Assembly (NCBI GenBank): GCA_038380435.1
Contig: JAWZYU010000034.1
Span: forward strand, 2,090,704-2,154,703
Length of the DNA stretch: 64,000 nucleotides
DNA from: Ryuthela nishihirai
Taxonomy: Eukaryota; Arthropoda; Arachnida; Araneae; Heptathelidae
Reading direction: 5' to 3'
Shown in pieces: positions 46,320 through 57,600 of this stretch. The notes below the pieces were generated by a model. That model searched no databases and was not told where the DNA came from. It saw only the letters and a program-made list of their open reading frames with translations. Within the stretch, counting starts at the first letter, position 1. Each line of letters begins with the position of its first letter. The position numbers and the translations under genes were made by a program.

Positions 46320-47155
46320 TTTGTAATGTAGTCTATTCTGCTTCTGAACATAAAGGAACTTGTAAACATGAACCACAATATATTGTAACACTTCAAAGAT
46401 TACTAACTTTTCAAGTTGGACCTTTCATCTGATATAAATTTATTCAAAATTCCGGATAGCTTTGTCGGGTACCAGGCAATATTAACTTGCCAAATAAAGT
46501 TGAAATAGAGTTCGTTATGTATATATCATTACTTATCAAGTAAGAATTCAAAAAAGGATCGTAAGTTTAATTAAAGTTTAAATCTAATCGAAAATAAAGT
46601 TGCTCAAGGGAAAAATAGCAAAAATTCAAAAGTTTCTAAAACAAGAAAAGTTTATTTCCCAAAAATTCAAAGACTCGCCAAATTCAATGGAAGAATAGAA
46701 AAGTTGGAGTACTACCAACTCACACCTATCTACACAACACATATTTCTCATAATACTTCTGACTCCTACATCTCTACTAACTATACTGTCAATTCTACTA
46801 TTCACAATCTCATTCAAACTGACTCTGTGACCTAACGTCACTTAGTTATAACACGCTGCGTATAAATCTTGCACACCGGGAAAACATTTGAATAATCTGA
46901 CAATCACACTAGCTATGACGCAAGAGGGGTAGTGTCCTACACACACACATTAACGGCTGACAATTGGAAGGTCGGAGTTGCACATATGCAATTCCTACAC
47001 TTGGAAACAAGAATTGCAATATCCAAAAAAATTAAATAATAATTTCCAAAACGATAAATATAATGTAAATAAGTAAAACTGGTTAAGGAAAAGTAAAAGT
47101 GAATAGGTGGACCATCACAATATATATGAAAATTTTATTATATGTATATATGTTC
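46320..47155. other. No recognisable feature
   Basis: AT-rich with somewhat more C/A on the plus strand around 46680-46980. No terminus or domain was recognised. Confidence 0.45.
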
Positions 47156-47159
47156 TTTT

Positions 47160-47340
47160 CCCAGCCAATCAATGTTCCTTTTGTTACCAAGAGTAGAGTC
47201 ATAGTGGGAAAAATCACAGACGTGGTTGTACTACCATCTGAGCCAATACCATCCCTGTCTAGTTGGTTTCTCTGTACACAAAATTTACTGGCCCCACCTA
47301 TTTAGAAGCTCATGAGCCGCAACTGAGTATACTTATAGGC
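47160..47340 (+). repeat. Dispersed repeat of unknown type, copy 2
   Basis: Shares ccaatcaatgttcctttt and cacctatttagaagctca-like phrases with 10985-11210, in the same order. The middle portions differ. Confidence 0.5.
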
Positions 47341-47855
47341 TACTGTCAGATCTACATGAAAAGTAGGCTACCTAAGGAGTAATTTATTTTATCTAGATAT
47401 TGTTTTTAAATTTCCAATCGGATTGAAGTCTGGTGATTAGGAATGCTAATCCATGCAACTTACAATATAAGCTCAATGCTAATGCAGTGGCATCTGGTGT
47501 TTTTGTGAATAAGAACTACAAAGAAACTTTCAGTTAAAGCAAATGCCTTATAGGACATCTAATATACACTGTTGACCATTAAAAGTGCAACACAAGGAAA
47601 GACAAGAGATATCAAAGACATACTTAGTGAATACATGGCTTATATTACAAGAGAAGTTAGACTTGTGGTCAACTCAGTTAGACTTGAGGAATACAAAGAA
47701 ATTGGTATCTTGTGTAGCCACCATGAGTGGCAATAACTGCTGCTACATGGTCCAGCATTGAGAGGATGAGACATCGAATGTGTGAATGTGGGAATGTCAG
47801 TCCATGAAGTTTCGATACATAGCCAAAATTCATCTGTTGTAGCAGCTGCTGGTGT

Positions 47856-48104
47856 CTAGTGTGCTAGTTGTCGTGAGATCATGGACCAGACATGTTCAAT
47901 TGGGGACAGATTTGGTGAATGCACAGGCCAAGGCCAAAGTGTCACATGGTGGCTATCCAGGAATTCTTGGTACAGCCATATGTGGTCAGGCATTGTCCTG
48001 TTGGTAAATGGCACCAGAAAGCCCCTGAAGATAAGGTACGACCACAACACCTCAGTGATATAATGCTGGCTGTTCAAAGTACTGATAATGCGTACACGGC
48101 ACAT
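47856..48104 (-). pseudogene. Tc1-like transposase C-terminal fragment
   Basis: The minus-strand frame has a degraded second-Asp region (FTNRTMPDHIW, where the family has a Q-D-N-A-R-P-H pattern), then YQEFLDSHHVTLWPWPVHS, then PNLSPIEHVWSMISRQLAH, the D34E end of the catalytic core. The remaining transposase upstream on minus (48110-48800) is readable only in scraps, and three hairpins fall in it. Confidence 0.85.
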
Positions 48105-48514
48105 GATTGAGTGGAGTCCAATGGCACCTCATACCATAACACCAGGGGCCGGACCTGTATGGTGCTGCATCAAGCATGTCTCACTGAGCCTGTCACCGCG
48201 GTACCACCAGATATGGATTCATCCCTCATGGTGCTGCATACTGAAGTGGGGCTCATCTGAAAAGATGACGCAACGTCATTTGCATATCCATGCACAATGT
48301 TCTTGGCACCATTGCAGTCACATACGCCTGTGTTGTAGAGTCAATGATAGCTGAAGTAATGGACATCTAGAAAAGATGCCCTGATGCTGCAGATGACGTC
48401 AAACTGTACGTGTGAACACTGGTTGATGTGCAACACACCTTAACTGTTGAGCTAAGGTGTTTGATGTGGCTGGACGATCATTCAAAGCCATGTGCACGAG
48501 ATGTCTGCTCTCTC

Positions 48515-48612
48515 ATTTGTTTGTGTGACAGGGCTGTCACACAAACAAATTGTTCCTCCTCTAACCACTGATGCCATATTCTCATCACTGTGGCAGCATT
48601 CTGCCACAGTGA
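48515..48612. repeat. Two perfect hairpins inside a Tc1-like element
   Basis: Hairpin 1: arms 48515-48531 and 48534-48550 (atttgtttgtgtgacag), 17 bp with a 2-nt loop. Hairpin 2: arms 48585-48596 and 48601-48612 (tcactgtggcag), 12 bp with a 4-nt loop. A weaker one with 8-bp arms is at 48435-48460. Confidence 0.85.
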
Positions 48613-48969
48613 ATCATTCCAACATGAGCACTGATGTCACCATATGATAATCTGCCTTCCAGTAATCCCACAATTCTCCCTCAATCAAAGTCGGAAATCT
48701 GGCCATATGGATACCGTGTTCTTCGATGGGGCATACTTGATCATTTAGTGGGCAAGAACTGCAAGCAAACACGATTCCAGTGCTTTACACTGACTCTTTG
48801 TAATCTTCTCTTATACTACTTCCAGAGTGTGTTACTGTCACACATGATGTGCTTATGTGCTGTGCTTTGAATCATTTACATGTTCTCCCATGGGATACCC
48901 ATCTTGCATATTTCGGGGCAATCTGATTAGTTCTTCCTTGTGTTGCACTTTTAATGGCCAGCAGTGTAT

Positions 48970-49189
48970 AAAGGAGAATGTTTGCATGTCTGTCTGCTTA
49001 GGCACTTGGCTCCCAGAAGAGCTAGAGGCATCAAACTTTGCATGAACATTCCCTTCCCCAAGTGGAAGAGTATGAAGTACACACTGGAGTCAACTAAAAC
49101 TGGGGTGGGCAGGTTTGAATTTCTCAAAAATCTCCATAGACAACATTAATAGTTGAAATCTATTGTCTCTCATAGACAGCATTACCAGT
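48970..49189. other. Flank of the satellite array, unrecognised
   Basis: Moderate-GC sequence leading into the satellite-like array. Part of it (tgaacattcccttcccc, 49041-49057) may belong to a degenerate unit. Confidence 0.35.
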
Positions 49190-49880
49190 TATTAAAAATC
49201 ACATGGGGAGTGCCATCTACTACAACTTTAGGGCTTCAGGTTTCCCATAAAAAGTAGAAAAATAACAGGGGGGGGGGGGGGGGGAGGGAGGGGGGATCAT
49301 ACTGTGTTTTGTGCAAAATGAAAGTTTGCAAAGAGAGAGATCTTCCCTAAAAGAGAAAGATAAAAGTTTTACCAGGGGATATCAGGTAGTGGGGAGGGGA
49401 ATGATTGTAATGAGTTTTATGCCAAATGAAGGCTTGAAATATAGGGAGTGTCATCTACTACTTTAACGAATTTCAGACCTCCCTAGAGGAGGGAGATAAA
49501 ATTTTTAACCAGGGGATAGCAGGGAAGATGATTGTAATGAGTTTTATGCCAAATGAAAGCTTGTGACATGGGGAGTACCATCTACTATATAGAGAGATTC
49601 AGACCTCCCCTAAAAGAAGGGGATAAAATTTTACTGCGGGGATGAAATTATTGTAAGAAGTTTTATATGACAAATGAAAACTTGCAAAGTGGTGAGTGCC
49701 ATGTACTATATTATATACCTTAGAGGATTTCAGACTCCCCAAGAGTGGGGGGGGGGGATTTTTCTAAGGGGTAGGGGAGCCAGGGGAATAGATTGTAATT
49801 AAGTTTTTGCCAATGAAAGCTTGCAATGTGGATAATGCCATCTACTATACACTTTAGAGAGTCAGACCTGAGCAGTGCTG
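49190..49880 (+). repeat. Satellite-like array, ~125-bp unit
   Basis: Units share ggggagtgccatctacta, then ttcagacctcccctaaa, then gataaaattttaccagggg, then ttatgccaaatgaaagcttg. Unit starts fall near 49205, 49445, 49568, 49690 and 49825. A 17-base G-run (49268-49284) and further G-tracts make G-quadruplex formation plausible on the plus strand. A related unit occurs in inverse at 58855-59155. Confidence 0.8.
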
Positions 49881-50425
49881 GGTAAATCTGCTACTATGTA
49901 CATATTTCAGTTTAGTAGATAGTCCCTACATAGGTATTAAACATATAAAATCAAACATTTTACTGAAACAGTTTCATTCTTGCAACATTTTTGCAAGTTT
50001 TACATCTTAACAGAAAGCTTGAGGCTTGTTAATTTGCAGTTTTTTTACAATTATTTTTCTTCATTTTTAATGTAAAACCTGAAGCCTGAATAAAAATATT
50101 TTTTTCAGAAATTCATGAGCTACAAAAAAATTCTGTGAGTCAGAGGCAGCTCATGGGCTGTAGTTTGGACACCATTGGGGTAATGTTTATCACTCTGCAA
50201 AACAAACTTGCTTTTATTGAAAGGATAACAGTCATCGAAAGCACCCACTTGAGCAAAATATCAATAGAGTTTCTTTTGTTCATCATTCTGTTGAACATAG
50301 ATAACTAATACATGTTTCTGATATGCAGTTTCCACCATAACAGATATAGGGTGGCTAACAGATGGAGCTATACAACTTCACCTGTAAGCTTCTATGGAAA
50401 ATAATTTAACATATTACAGAAACAA
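49881..50425. other. No recognisable feature
   Basis: AT-rich spacer between the satellite-like array and LINE-R copy B. Confidence 0.45.
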
Positions 50426-50426
50426 A

Positions 50427-51433
50427 ATCATCATCATCATCCTCAAGCAGCCATGGGCTACGGAGGTCCAACCAGACCGTGCAGTTTAATTCTCCAAGCA
50501 TATCTGTCCTGAGCTACATCTGCTGCATCCGGCCACTGCACACCAATTCTAACAAGGTCATGTTTGACATTGTCTGCCCACTGCATCCTAGGTCTCCCCC
50601 TCCTTCTGAGGCCTCTAGGCACACTGTTCATAACTCTATTCGCCAATCTATAATTATCCATACGGGCAACATGGCCAAACCAGCGGAGTCTCTCTCTGCA
50701 CAATATGCTGCTTAAAGGAGGTTGCAGACGCTTTGCCTAACCTCATCATTAGTTACAAAGTTGAACCACCTAATACCCAAGATACTGCGTAAGCATCTGG
50801 AATCAAAAGCATCTAGGTTCCTGTTATCTTGTTTACACAGCGTCCAAGTTTCACTACCATAACTAACCATAGAAAGAACCAAACTATTATACAGTCTAAT
50901 TTTAGTCTTTAGGTGTATACGCCTATTTCTCCACAATCTCCATAGATCCTTAAAAGTCCCGGCAGCAATCCCTAGTCGTCTGTTAATCTCATGCCGCACA
51001 TCACCATTATCTGTTACATAGCTCCCAAGGTAATTAAACTGTGACACCTGCTCAAGACTGCAACCATACATATTAACTGAATCACAGCCTGCCTGACCAA
51101 TTTTCATCACTTTAGTTTTCTCTCCGTTTATAACCAAACCTACTCTACTACCAGTCTCATCAACAGCTCGAATGAAAGAGTTCATCTCATCAACATCATT
51201 TGCCAAAAGGGCTAAATCATCAGCATAATCTAAATCAGAAATTTTCGTATCTCCAGCCCATTTAAGGCCAAAATCTTTCCCTTGAAGTGAATTTCGCATA
51301 ACATAATCAATAACCAAGCTAAAGAGAAAAGGGGACAAAATGCACCCTTGTCGAACACCAGAAGTAATGTAAACCAATTGCTACAAGCCTTACCAACTCT
51401 CACACACGACTCAGTGTTATTATAGAGAGCTTT
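50427..51433 (-). mobile_element. LINE-R copy B, 5' truncated
   Basis: Minus strand, ending in a (GAT)n tail (plus-strand atcatcatcatc at 50427-50440). It retains only the last kilobase of the element, from the middle of the RT. Similarity to copy C stops abruptly at about 51433. No clear flanking duplication. Confidence 0.9.
50458..51377 (-). pseudogene. LINE-R copy B RT C-terminal half
   Basis: Reads SGVRQGCILSPFLFSLVID, then LDYADDLALLANDVDEM, keeping an intact YADD box (51214-51225), unlike copies A and C. It continues through VGLVINGEKTK (RT palm), FNYLGSYVTD and the C-terminal domain ERLRWFGHVARMDNYRL, then GRPRMQWADNVKHDL. One frame break separates two frames near 50705. The endonuclease and the RT fingers are missing, so it is inactive despite the good active site. 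Confidence 0.9.
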
Positions 51434-51508
51434 CATTATAAAGTTCATAAAATAGAGAATGTTTATGAAAGAGAATTATATTATTGGGGTAGAGAATTAC
51501 AATTAATA

Positions 51509-52150
51509 ATGGGCAATATATGAAATATGAGAAAAAATTTTGATCATTTCTTGCTCTATTTAAACCTAGTAGATTTCAACCCTGAAATAATAATCCTAAC
51601 AGAAATTTGGATATCTGATGATGAATTGCAATTATATACGATACCTGGTTATAAAATATACCATAAATGTCAAAATCAAATGAGATTGGGAGGGCTAATT
51701 ATTTTTCCAAAAGAATATATTACAGTATTTGAAATTAATACTAATTTTGTTAGTGCTGATATGCTGGAACTTAACTTTAAACTGAATAATTTAGTTTTTA
51801 TATTAATAGCATTTTATAGACTACATTAATACACTAAGCAAATTTTTATTAATAAATTAGAAAATAAATTAGAAACTGTTAATAATAATAATGTTATATT
51901 ATTAGGAGATTTTAACATTGCCTTAAAAGGTAATGATAGTATTACACATGAATATTTTAGAGTAATTCTGTCAAATGGTTTTAGGCAATGTCATGAGGAA
52001 AATACTAGAGAAGAATCAAAGTCTTAATCATGTATTTATCAGAAGTATCGCTGCATATAATGTAAATATTTATATCATTAAGCTGCACATTACTGATCAT
52101 TATTTCATAGGTTTAAACATTCAGTCTGAAATGAATAAAAATATAGTTGT
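51509..52150 (+). pseudogene. AT-rich LINE: endonuclease domain
   Basis: APE-type endonuclease. MRKNFDHFLLYLNLVDFN, then IIILTEIWISDDE, which holds a catalytic Glu; then IPGYKIYHKCQNQMRLGGL; VILLGDFNIALKG (about 51895-51935), with the Asp-Asn pair intact; and the end LHITDHYFIGL (about 52085-52120), where the family has an S-D-H motif and here has T-D-H. The N-terminal N-x-R is probably at 51513-51521 with a stop in place of the Arg codon. Stops and frameshifts near 51828 and 52026 break the frame. Confidence 0.8.
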
Positions 52151-52200
52151 TTAAAAGAAATACGTAAGACAAATTTTACAAAACTTAAGTAATTTTTGAA

Positions 52201-52263
52201 GGACAAAGACTGGAATGAAGTTGAAATAGAAAAAGATATCAATAAATCTTTCAAAATGTTTTT
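52201..52263 (+). repeat. 63-bp block duplicated 2.2 kb downstream, copy 1
   Basis: ggacaaagactggaatgaag and the following 43 bases recur at 54438-54500 with a single difference (g at about 52235, c in the second copy). Here the block encodes DKDWNEVEIEKDINKSF, in its natural place between endonuclease and RT. Confidence 0.9.
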
Positions 52264-53257
52264 ATTACAATTAGAAATTTTAATTGAAAATTCAAATTAC
52301 ACTATGCAATTAATATGAAAACAAAAATAAATTGAAACCTTGGATGACAGATGGACCTATACAATCTATTAAAAAAAGAAATAATTTGTACAAATTACTG
52401 AAAATTCAACCTTTTAATACTGATTTAAATAATTATTTTAAAAAGTAGCGAAATTAAAATTGATCAGAGAAGCAAAGTCAAATTATTATACCAAAAGATT
52501 ATTAGACAAATATGGCAAATGTAAAGCAACAATGGAATATAATAAATGAATTATCTGGAAGGAAGCAACATATACAAATGATTCCAATAGAAATAAAAAT
52601 AAATAATACTATGTATTCTTCTATTGATAATCTGATTCTATTAGCTGAAAAGTTTAATAATTATTTTACGGAAATAATAGAAAACTTTATAACCAAAATT
52701 CCAGACTACTCTGAACAGGAAAAGGATAGGATATCTATTTCAGTGAATTCGATTTTCATAGATTACTTAACAGAATACGAAATTAATGAAGTAATTTCTT
52801 CTTTGCAAATAGGAAAGGTGACGGGAGCAGATTGCATATCTGTGGAGATAATTAAAGAAATCAAAAATAATACTTCTGCTATTTTATGTCATCTCTATAA
52901 TTTATCTTTGCATTCTGGATATTTTCCAACAATTCTTAAAAATCCAACTATAATACCTGTTTACAAAGGTGGCAAACATTTAGATATTAATAATTACAGA
53001 TCAATAGCTTTATTGTCGGTATTTTCAAAAATATTTGAAAAGCTGGTTAAAAACAGACTTTTAAAATTTCTCGACAGAAATAATTTTTTTTTCAAAAAGT
53101 CAGTTCGGTTTTAGGAGAGGCATTGGAACAGAAGATGCTATATTAAAATTAACATCTTCAATCTACAGTGCAATAAATAAAAATTTAAAAACAGCAGTAA
53201 TATTTTTGGATATAAAGAAAGCATTTGAGTCAGTTTCACGACATTTTATTGTATAAA

Positions 53258-53702
53258 TAATTAATGAAATAGGCTCGACGTATTTCAAATCAACTCATAA
53301 TAAATAGGCACTTTAGCATCAATTTAAATTTTAGAGTGGTCCAATTTTTCCTCTAAAATTTAAATAGACGCTAAAGTGCCTATTTATTATGAGTTGATTT
53401 GAAATACGTCGAGCCTATTTCATTAATTATTTATATCTGCATACTTGTCATACATGCTTCCATCTATTGGCTAAATGCCGCTTGTGGCTAGAAACATTGC
53501 TTGAACAGCGCTTCTATGAAACATAAAAGGAATGTTCATAGCGCTAGTTAGAGGATATCTTGATCAGCGGCCGGTAGCTCAGTGGTCCAGAACACCTGAC
53601 ATGTTATCAGTAGGTCGTCGGTTCGTATCCCACCCGGCTCAAGACAATTTTTCCTCTAAAATTTAAATCAACGCTAAAGTGCCTATTTATTATGAGTTGA
53701 TA
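53258..53702 (+). mobile_element. tRNA-cored inverted-repeat element, 445 bp
   Basis: Inserted in the RT of the AT-rich LINE with a perfect 12-bp target duplication, ttattgtataaa (53246-53257, 53703-53714). Inverted flanks of about 50 bp (53286-53336, mirrored at 53654-53702; tcataataaataggcac) enclose a tRNA-like module at about 53567-53641, with box A ggtagctcagtggtccag and box B cggttcgtatccca. The flank is also present a third time, mirrored beside the left copy, making a large hairpin (53252-53434). The anticodon-arm region ctgacatgttatcag recalls tRNA-Thr(UGU) (inference). Confidence 0.8.
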
Positions 53703-54437
53703 TTATTGTATAAACTTGAGAAAGCAGGAGTTCAAGGGAGAATTTTATTATGGTTTCAGACTTATTTAAAAAATAGAATTCAAAAGGTTAAAATAGAGAA
53801 TTTTTATAGTGGTGAAAAGATAATTAAATATGGTGTTCCACAAGGGTCTGTATTATTATTTAATATTTTTATAAATGATCTTTGTAACCTGGAACTAAAA
53901 GGAGATTTAATAGCTTTTGCTGATGATACTGCTCTGATATATACAGCAACTACTGAAAATATTTTGATTGAAAAAATAAATCAAGATTTATGGAAAATCA
54001 GAAAATGGTTTATGAAAAATAAGTTGTTTCTAAATGTTGAAAAAACGAAATATATATATTTTCGATTGAGAAAAAACCAAAGAGATAATTTGAAAATGAA
54101 ATTATTTTATCATACACTTCAATTTATCAGTACTGGTTGTTCATGCAAGCCACTAGAAGGTGTTGAGTGCTATAAATACTTAGGAGTACATTTTGATAGT
54201 AAACTAACTTGGAATAAATTGATACTTTAATAAGAAAACTTAATACAATAACACCACAATTATTTTATATCAGAAATTTTGTAAATATTACACTTCTAAA
54301 ACTAATATATAATGCATGGGTTAAATCTCATTTAACATATGGAGTACTTTCTTGGGGTGGAGTATATCACAGCAATATTAAACCATTAATTACAATTCAA
54401 AATAGAATAATTAGATGCATTTTAAGGATAAAAAAAA

Positions 54438-54500
54438 GGACAAAGACTGGAATGAAGTTGAAATAGAAAAACATATCAATAAATCTTTCAAAATGTTTTT
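54438..54500 (+). repeat. 63-bp duplicated block, copy 2
   Basis: An almost identical copy of 52201-52263, placed within the post-RT region of the same LINE, where it interrupts the expected reading after NRIIRCILRIKK. No target duplication was noticed around it. Confidence 0.85.
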
Positions 54501-54609
54501 TAGTGTTAGACACTTTTATGGTATGGTTTTATATATTACCTTTAAGAAAATTATACATATACAATATCATTATATATCTTAAAAAGCACTATACTGAAAG
54601 TGATATTAG

Positions 54610-57600
54610 TCTGTAATGTCTGTAAATGGTAGCTAGGTAGTCACTGGAAGGAGAGCTATGCACCAATCCCCTGTGATGATGCATAGAACTGACCAGGCCT
54701 AGCACCTAATGTCCGACCCCGCCTTCTCGTGGTGCGGACCGTTAGTAACTTTCAAAAGAGATACTCTCTTGTGGAAGTGAATGGAAGGGGAGGGCTGCCA
54801 GATTAGTGTGGCCTACTGATCTGGACAACTATGGCTACTTTTCTTTTTTTTCTACCCTGCTGAGGAGTGGTCAACCACACAGGGTCCTGGTGCTGACCAT
54901 ATAAACCTACTGGACTGGACAGATATATGGCTCTGAGCTTGATTATGGATCCTGATTTTGCTGCACTGGTGGGCTTCTGTGGAGGGAAAATCTTCCGCTG
55001 TGTTTTCTGTTTGTTTGTGGGTTGACAGCCCCAAGTGAATAGATTCACAGGATATGTTTATCAGCTGGTGGATAATCCTGAGCAGAAGTCATCGCAGGCA
55101 CCTGAACTCTTTGCTTCTATTGGCATCGTCAAATTCTACATTGGAGGAAGTCTTCCAGTGTAGATGGCTTCAGCCTTTAGTAGTGGGGGAACGGGTCTTT
55201 GCCCCATGTCTGCGATTAGGGGGCTGTTTGATATTGTCGGCATTCCCTCTCTCAATAAACATAGTTTCTTTAAACATCCCACTAACCATTTTCTCTCCAT
55301 AGGTAGTTGGAATGTGAGGACTCTGCACAGAACTTTTTCTCTTGATGTCCTCACACAAGAATTCCACCGTTATAATTTAGATATTCTCGGCTTGCAAGAG
55401 ACCAGATGGACAGATAAAGGTCAGATTCTTAAAAATAATCTTAAATTTCTCTTTTCAGGGAGGGACGACAATAAGCATTACCAAGGCGTGGGTCTGCTTC
55501 TCAGCAAACACACTAGCGATGCTCTTCTAGGATATGAGTGCATTAATGAAAGGTTTCTTACAACAAAATTTCAGACAAGTGTTAAAGACTTGAATGTTAT
55601 CTGCTGTTATGCCCCCACTGAGGATGCCGATGAGCATCAGAAGGATAGGTTTTATGAACAACATAAGGATATTTTGAATTCTGTGAAGAAAGGAGATATT
55701 ACCCTTGTTCTTGGTGACTTCAAAGCCAAAGTTGGTACTGACTCTGACCTTTGGGGAGGAGTAATAGGCCCTTTTGGTATTGGTAGCTGCAATGGTAATG
55801 GGCAACGTCTCCTACAGGTAAGTAAACTCAATGGATTCAGAATAACTAACACTTATTACAAACACCGCGACATACATAAATACACATGGGTTTCACCCGA
55901 TGGGCTGCATAAGATTATGATTGATTACATATTAATTAACAGCAAATGGGCTAGTTCTGTTAGGAATACCAGGGCATATAGGGGAGCTGAAATTGGATCT
56001 GACCATTACCTTGTTAAAAGTGTGTTGCAACTTAAACTTAAAAAGTGTTGTGCTAGGGTTAAAAAATTTACTTTTAATACTGAAGCTCTGAAAGATCCAG
56101 TTATAGCCAAAGCTTACCATGATAGGTTACGTAGTCATTATGACAGTCATGGTTTGCTTACTACTGAAGTTGAGGAAGAATGGGATCATTTTAAACAGGC
56201 TTTTTTGGACACTAACAGTACTCTTTTAGGAAAAAAGGAGCAGAAGAGGCAAAATTATCTGAGTGATAAGGCACTTGAGCTTATTTCGGAAAGAAAGAAC
56301 TGCAGGAATGCCCTTAATCAATACCCTACTAGTCCTAATAGAAAGCATTACAGAGACCTTAATAAACTTCTAAAGGATCAGTTAGCTGCTGATAAGAATC
56401 TTTGGCTTGATGGTTTGGCTGACAAAGCCGAGGAAGCAGTTAGACAGCACAACAGCAGAGAGCTCTACCAGATAGTTAATGATTTGTGTGGTAGAAAACG
56501 GACAGGCATACAAGGATTGAAGGATAAACAAGGTAAGGTTATAGAGGGGGAGGATTCTGTCTTGGCTAGGTGGGCTGAGCATTTCAGTGATGTTCTAAAC
56601 AATGTAGTTACTTCTACTCCCATTGTTTGCAATGATGATATATGCATTGGTGGCTATAATGTTGGACCTATAACACAATCTGAAGTTATTTTGGCTGTTT
56701 CTAAACTTAAACTACATAAATCCCCAGGGGTAGATGAAATTACTACGGAAATGCTTAGAGCTGAGAATGTTTCGGTTACCACTTGGATGACTGAAATTCT
56801 GAATATCTTTTATGATAAAGGCAAGGTTCCTAAGGATTTTACCAGAGCTATTGTTATCCCTATTTTCAAAAAAGGTGATCGCAGTTCTTGTGATAATTAT
56901 AGAGGTATCAGCCTACTCTCTGTTCCAGGTAAAGTTCTTTCCATGATTGTGCTTAATAGAATTAAGAATCTGGTTGACAGTCAATTGCGTGATGAGCAAT
57001 GTGGATTCAGAAGTGGTAGGGGATGTGTGGATCAGATATTTTCACTTAGGCAGATTCTTGAGAAATGTTTAGAGTTTCAGAAACCTTTGGTTGCTAGCTT
57101 TGTTGATTTCAAAAAGGCTTTCGACTCTGTTGATCGTCATAATTTGTGGTTGATTGTGAAATCATATGGTATACCAGACAAGTTAGTTAACATTATGAAA
57201 GCTCTCTATAATAACACTGAGTTGTGTGTGAGAGTTGGTAAGGCTTGTAGCAATTGGTTTAGCATTACTTCTGGTGTTCGACAAGGGTGCATTTTGTCTC
57301 CTTTTCTCTTTAGCTTGGTTATTGATTATGTTATGCGAAATTCACTTCAAGGGAAAGATTTTGGCCTTAAATGGGCTGGAGATACGAAAATTTCTGATTT
57401 AGATTATGCTTATGATTTAGCCCTTTTAGCAAATGATGTTGATGAGATGAACTCTTTCATTCGAGCTGTTGATGAGACTGGTAGTAGAGTAGGTTTGGTT
57501 ATAAACAGAGAGAAAACTAAAGTGATGAAAATTGGTCAGGCAGGCTGTGATTCAGTTAATCTGAATGGTTGCAGGCTTGAGCAGGTGTCACAGTTTAATT

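Larger units (their letters stand above)
47567..48966 (-). mobile_element. Tc1-like element, about 1.4 kb
   Basis: TA-flanked (47565-47566, 48967-48968). Terminal repeats: cactgttgaccattaaaag at the left and ttttaatggccagcagtg at the right, continuing into gcaacacaagga. The minus strand encodes a decayed transposase. The family is distinct from the other two Tc1-like elements here by its terminal sequence. Confidence 0.9.

Noticed and set aside
53567..53641. Possible tRNA-Thr gene
   Set aside because: Good boxes, but the position before the putative anticodon is not T and the module belongs to a repeated inverted-repeat element with a target duplication.
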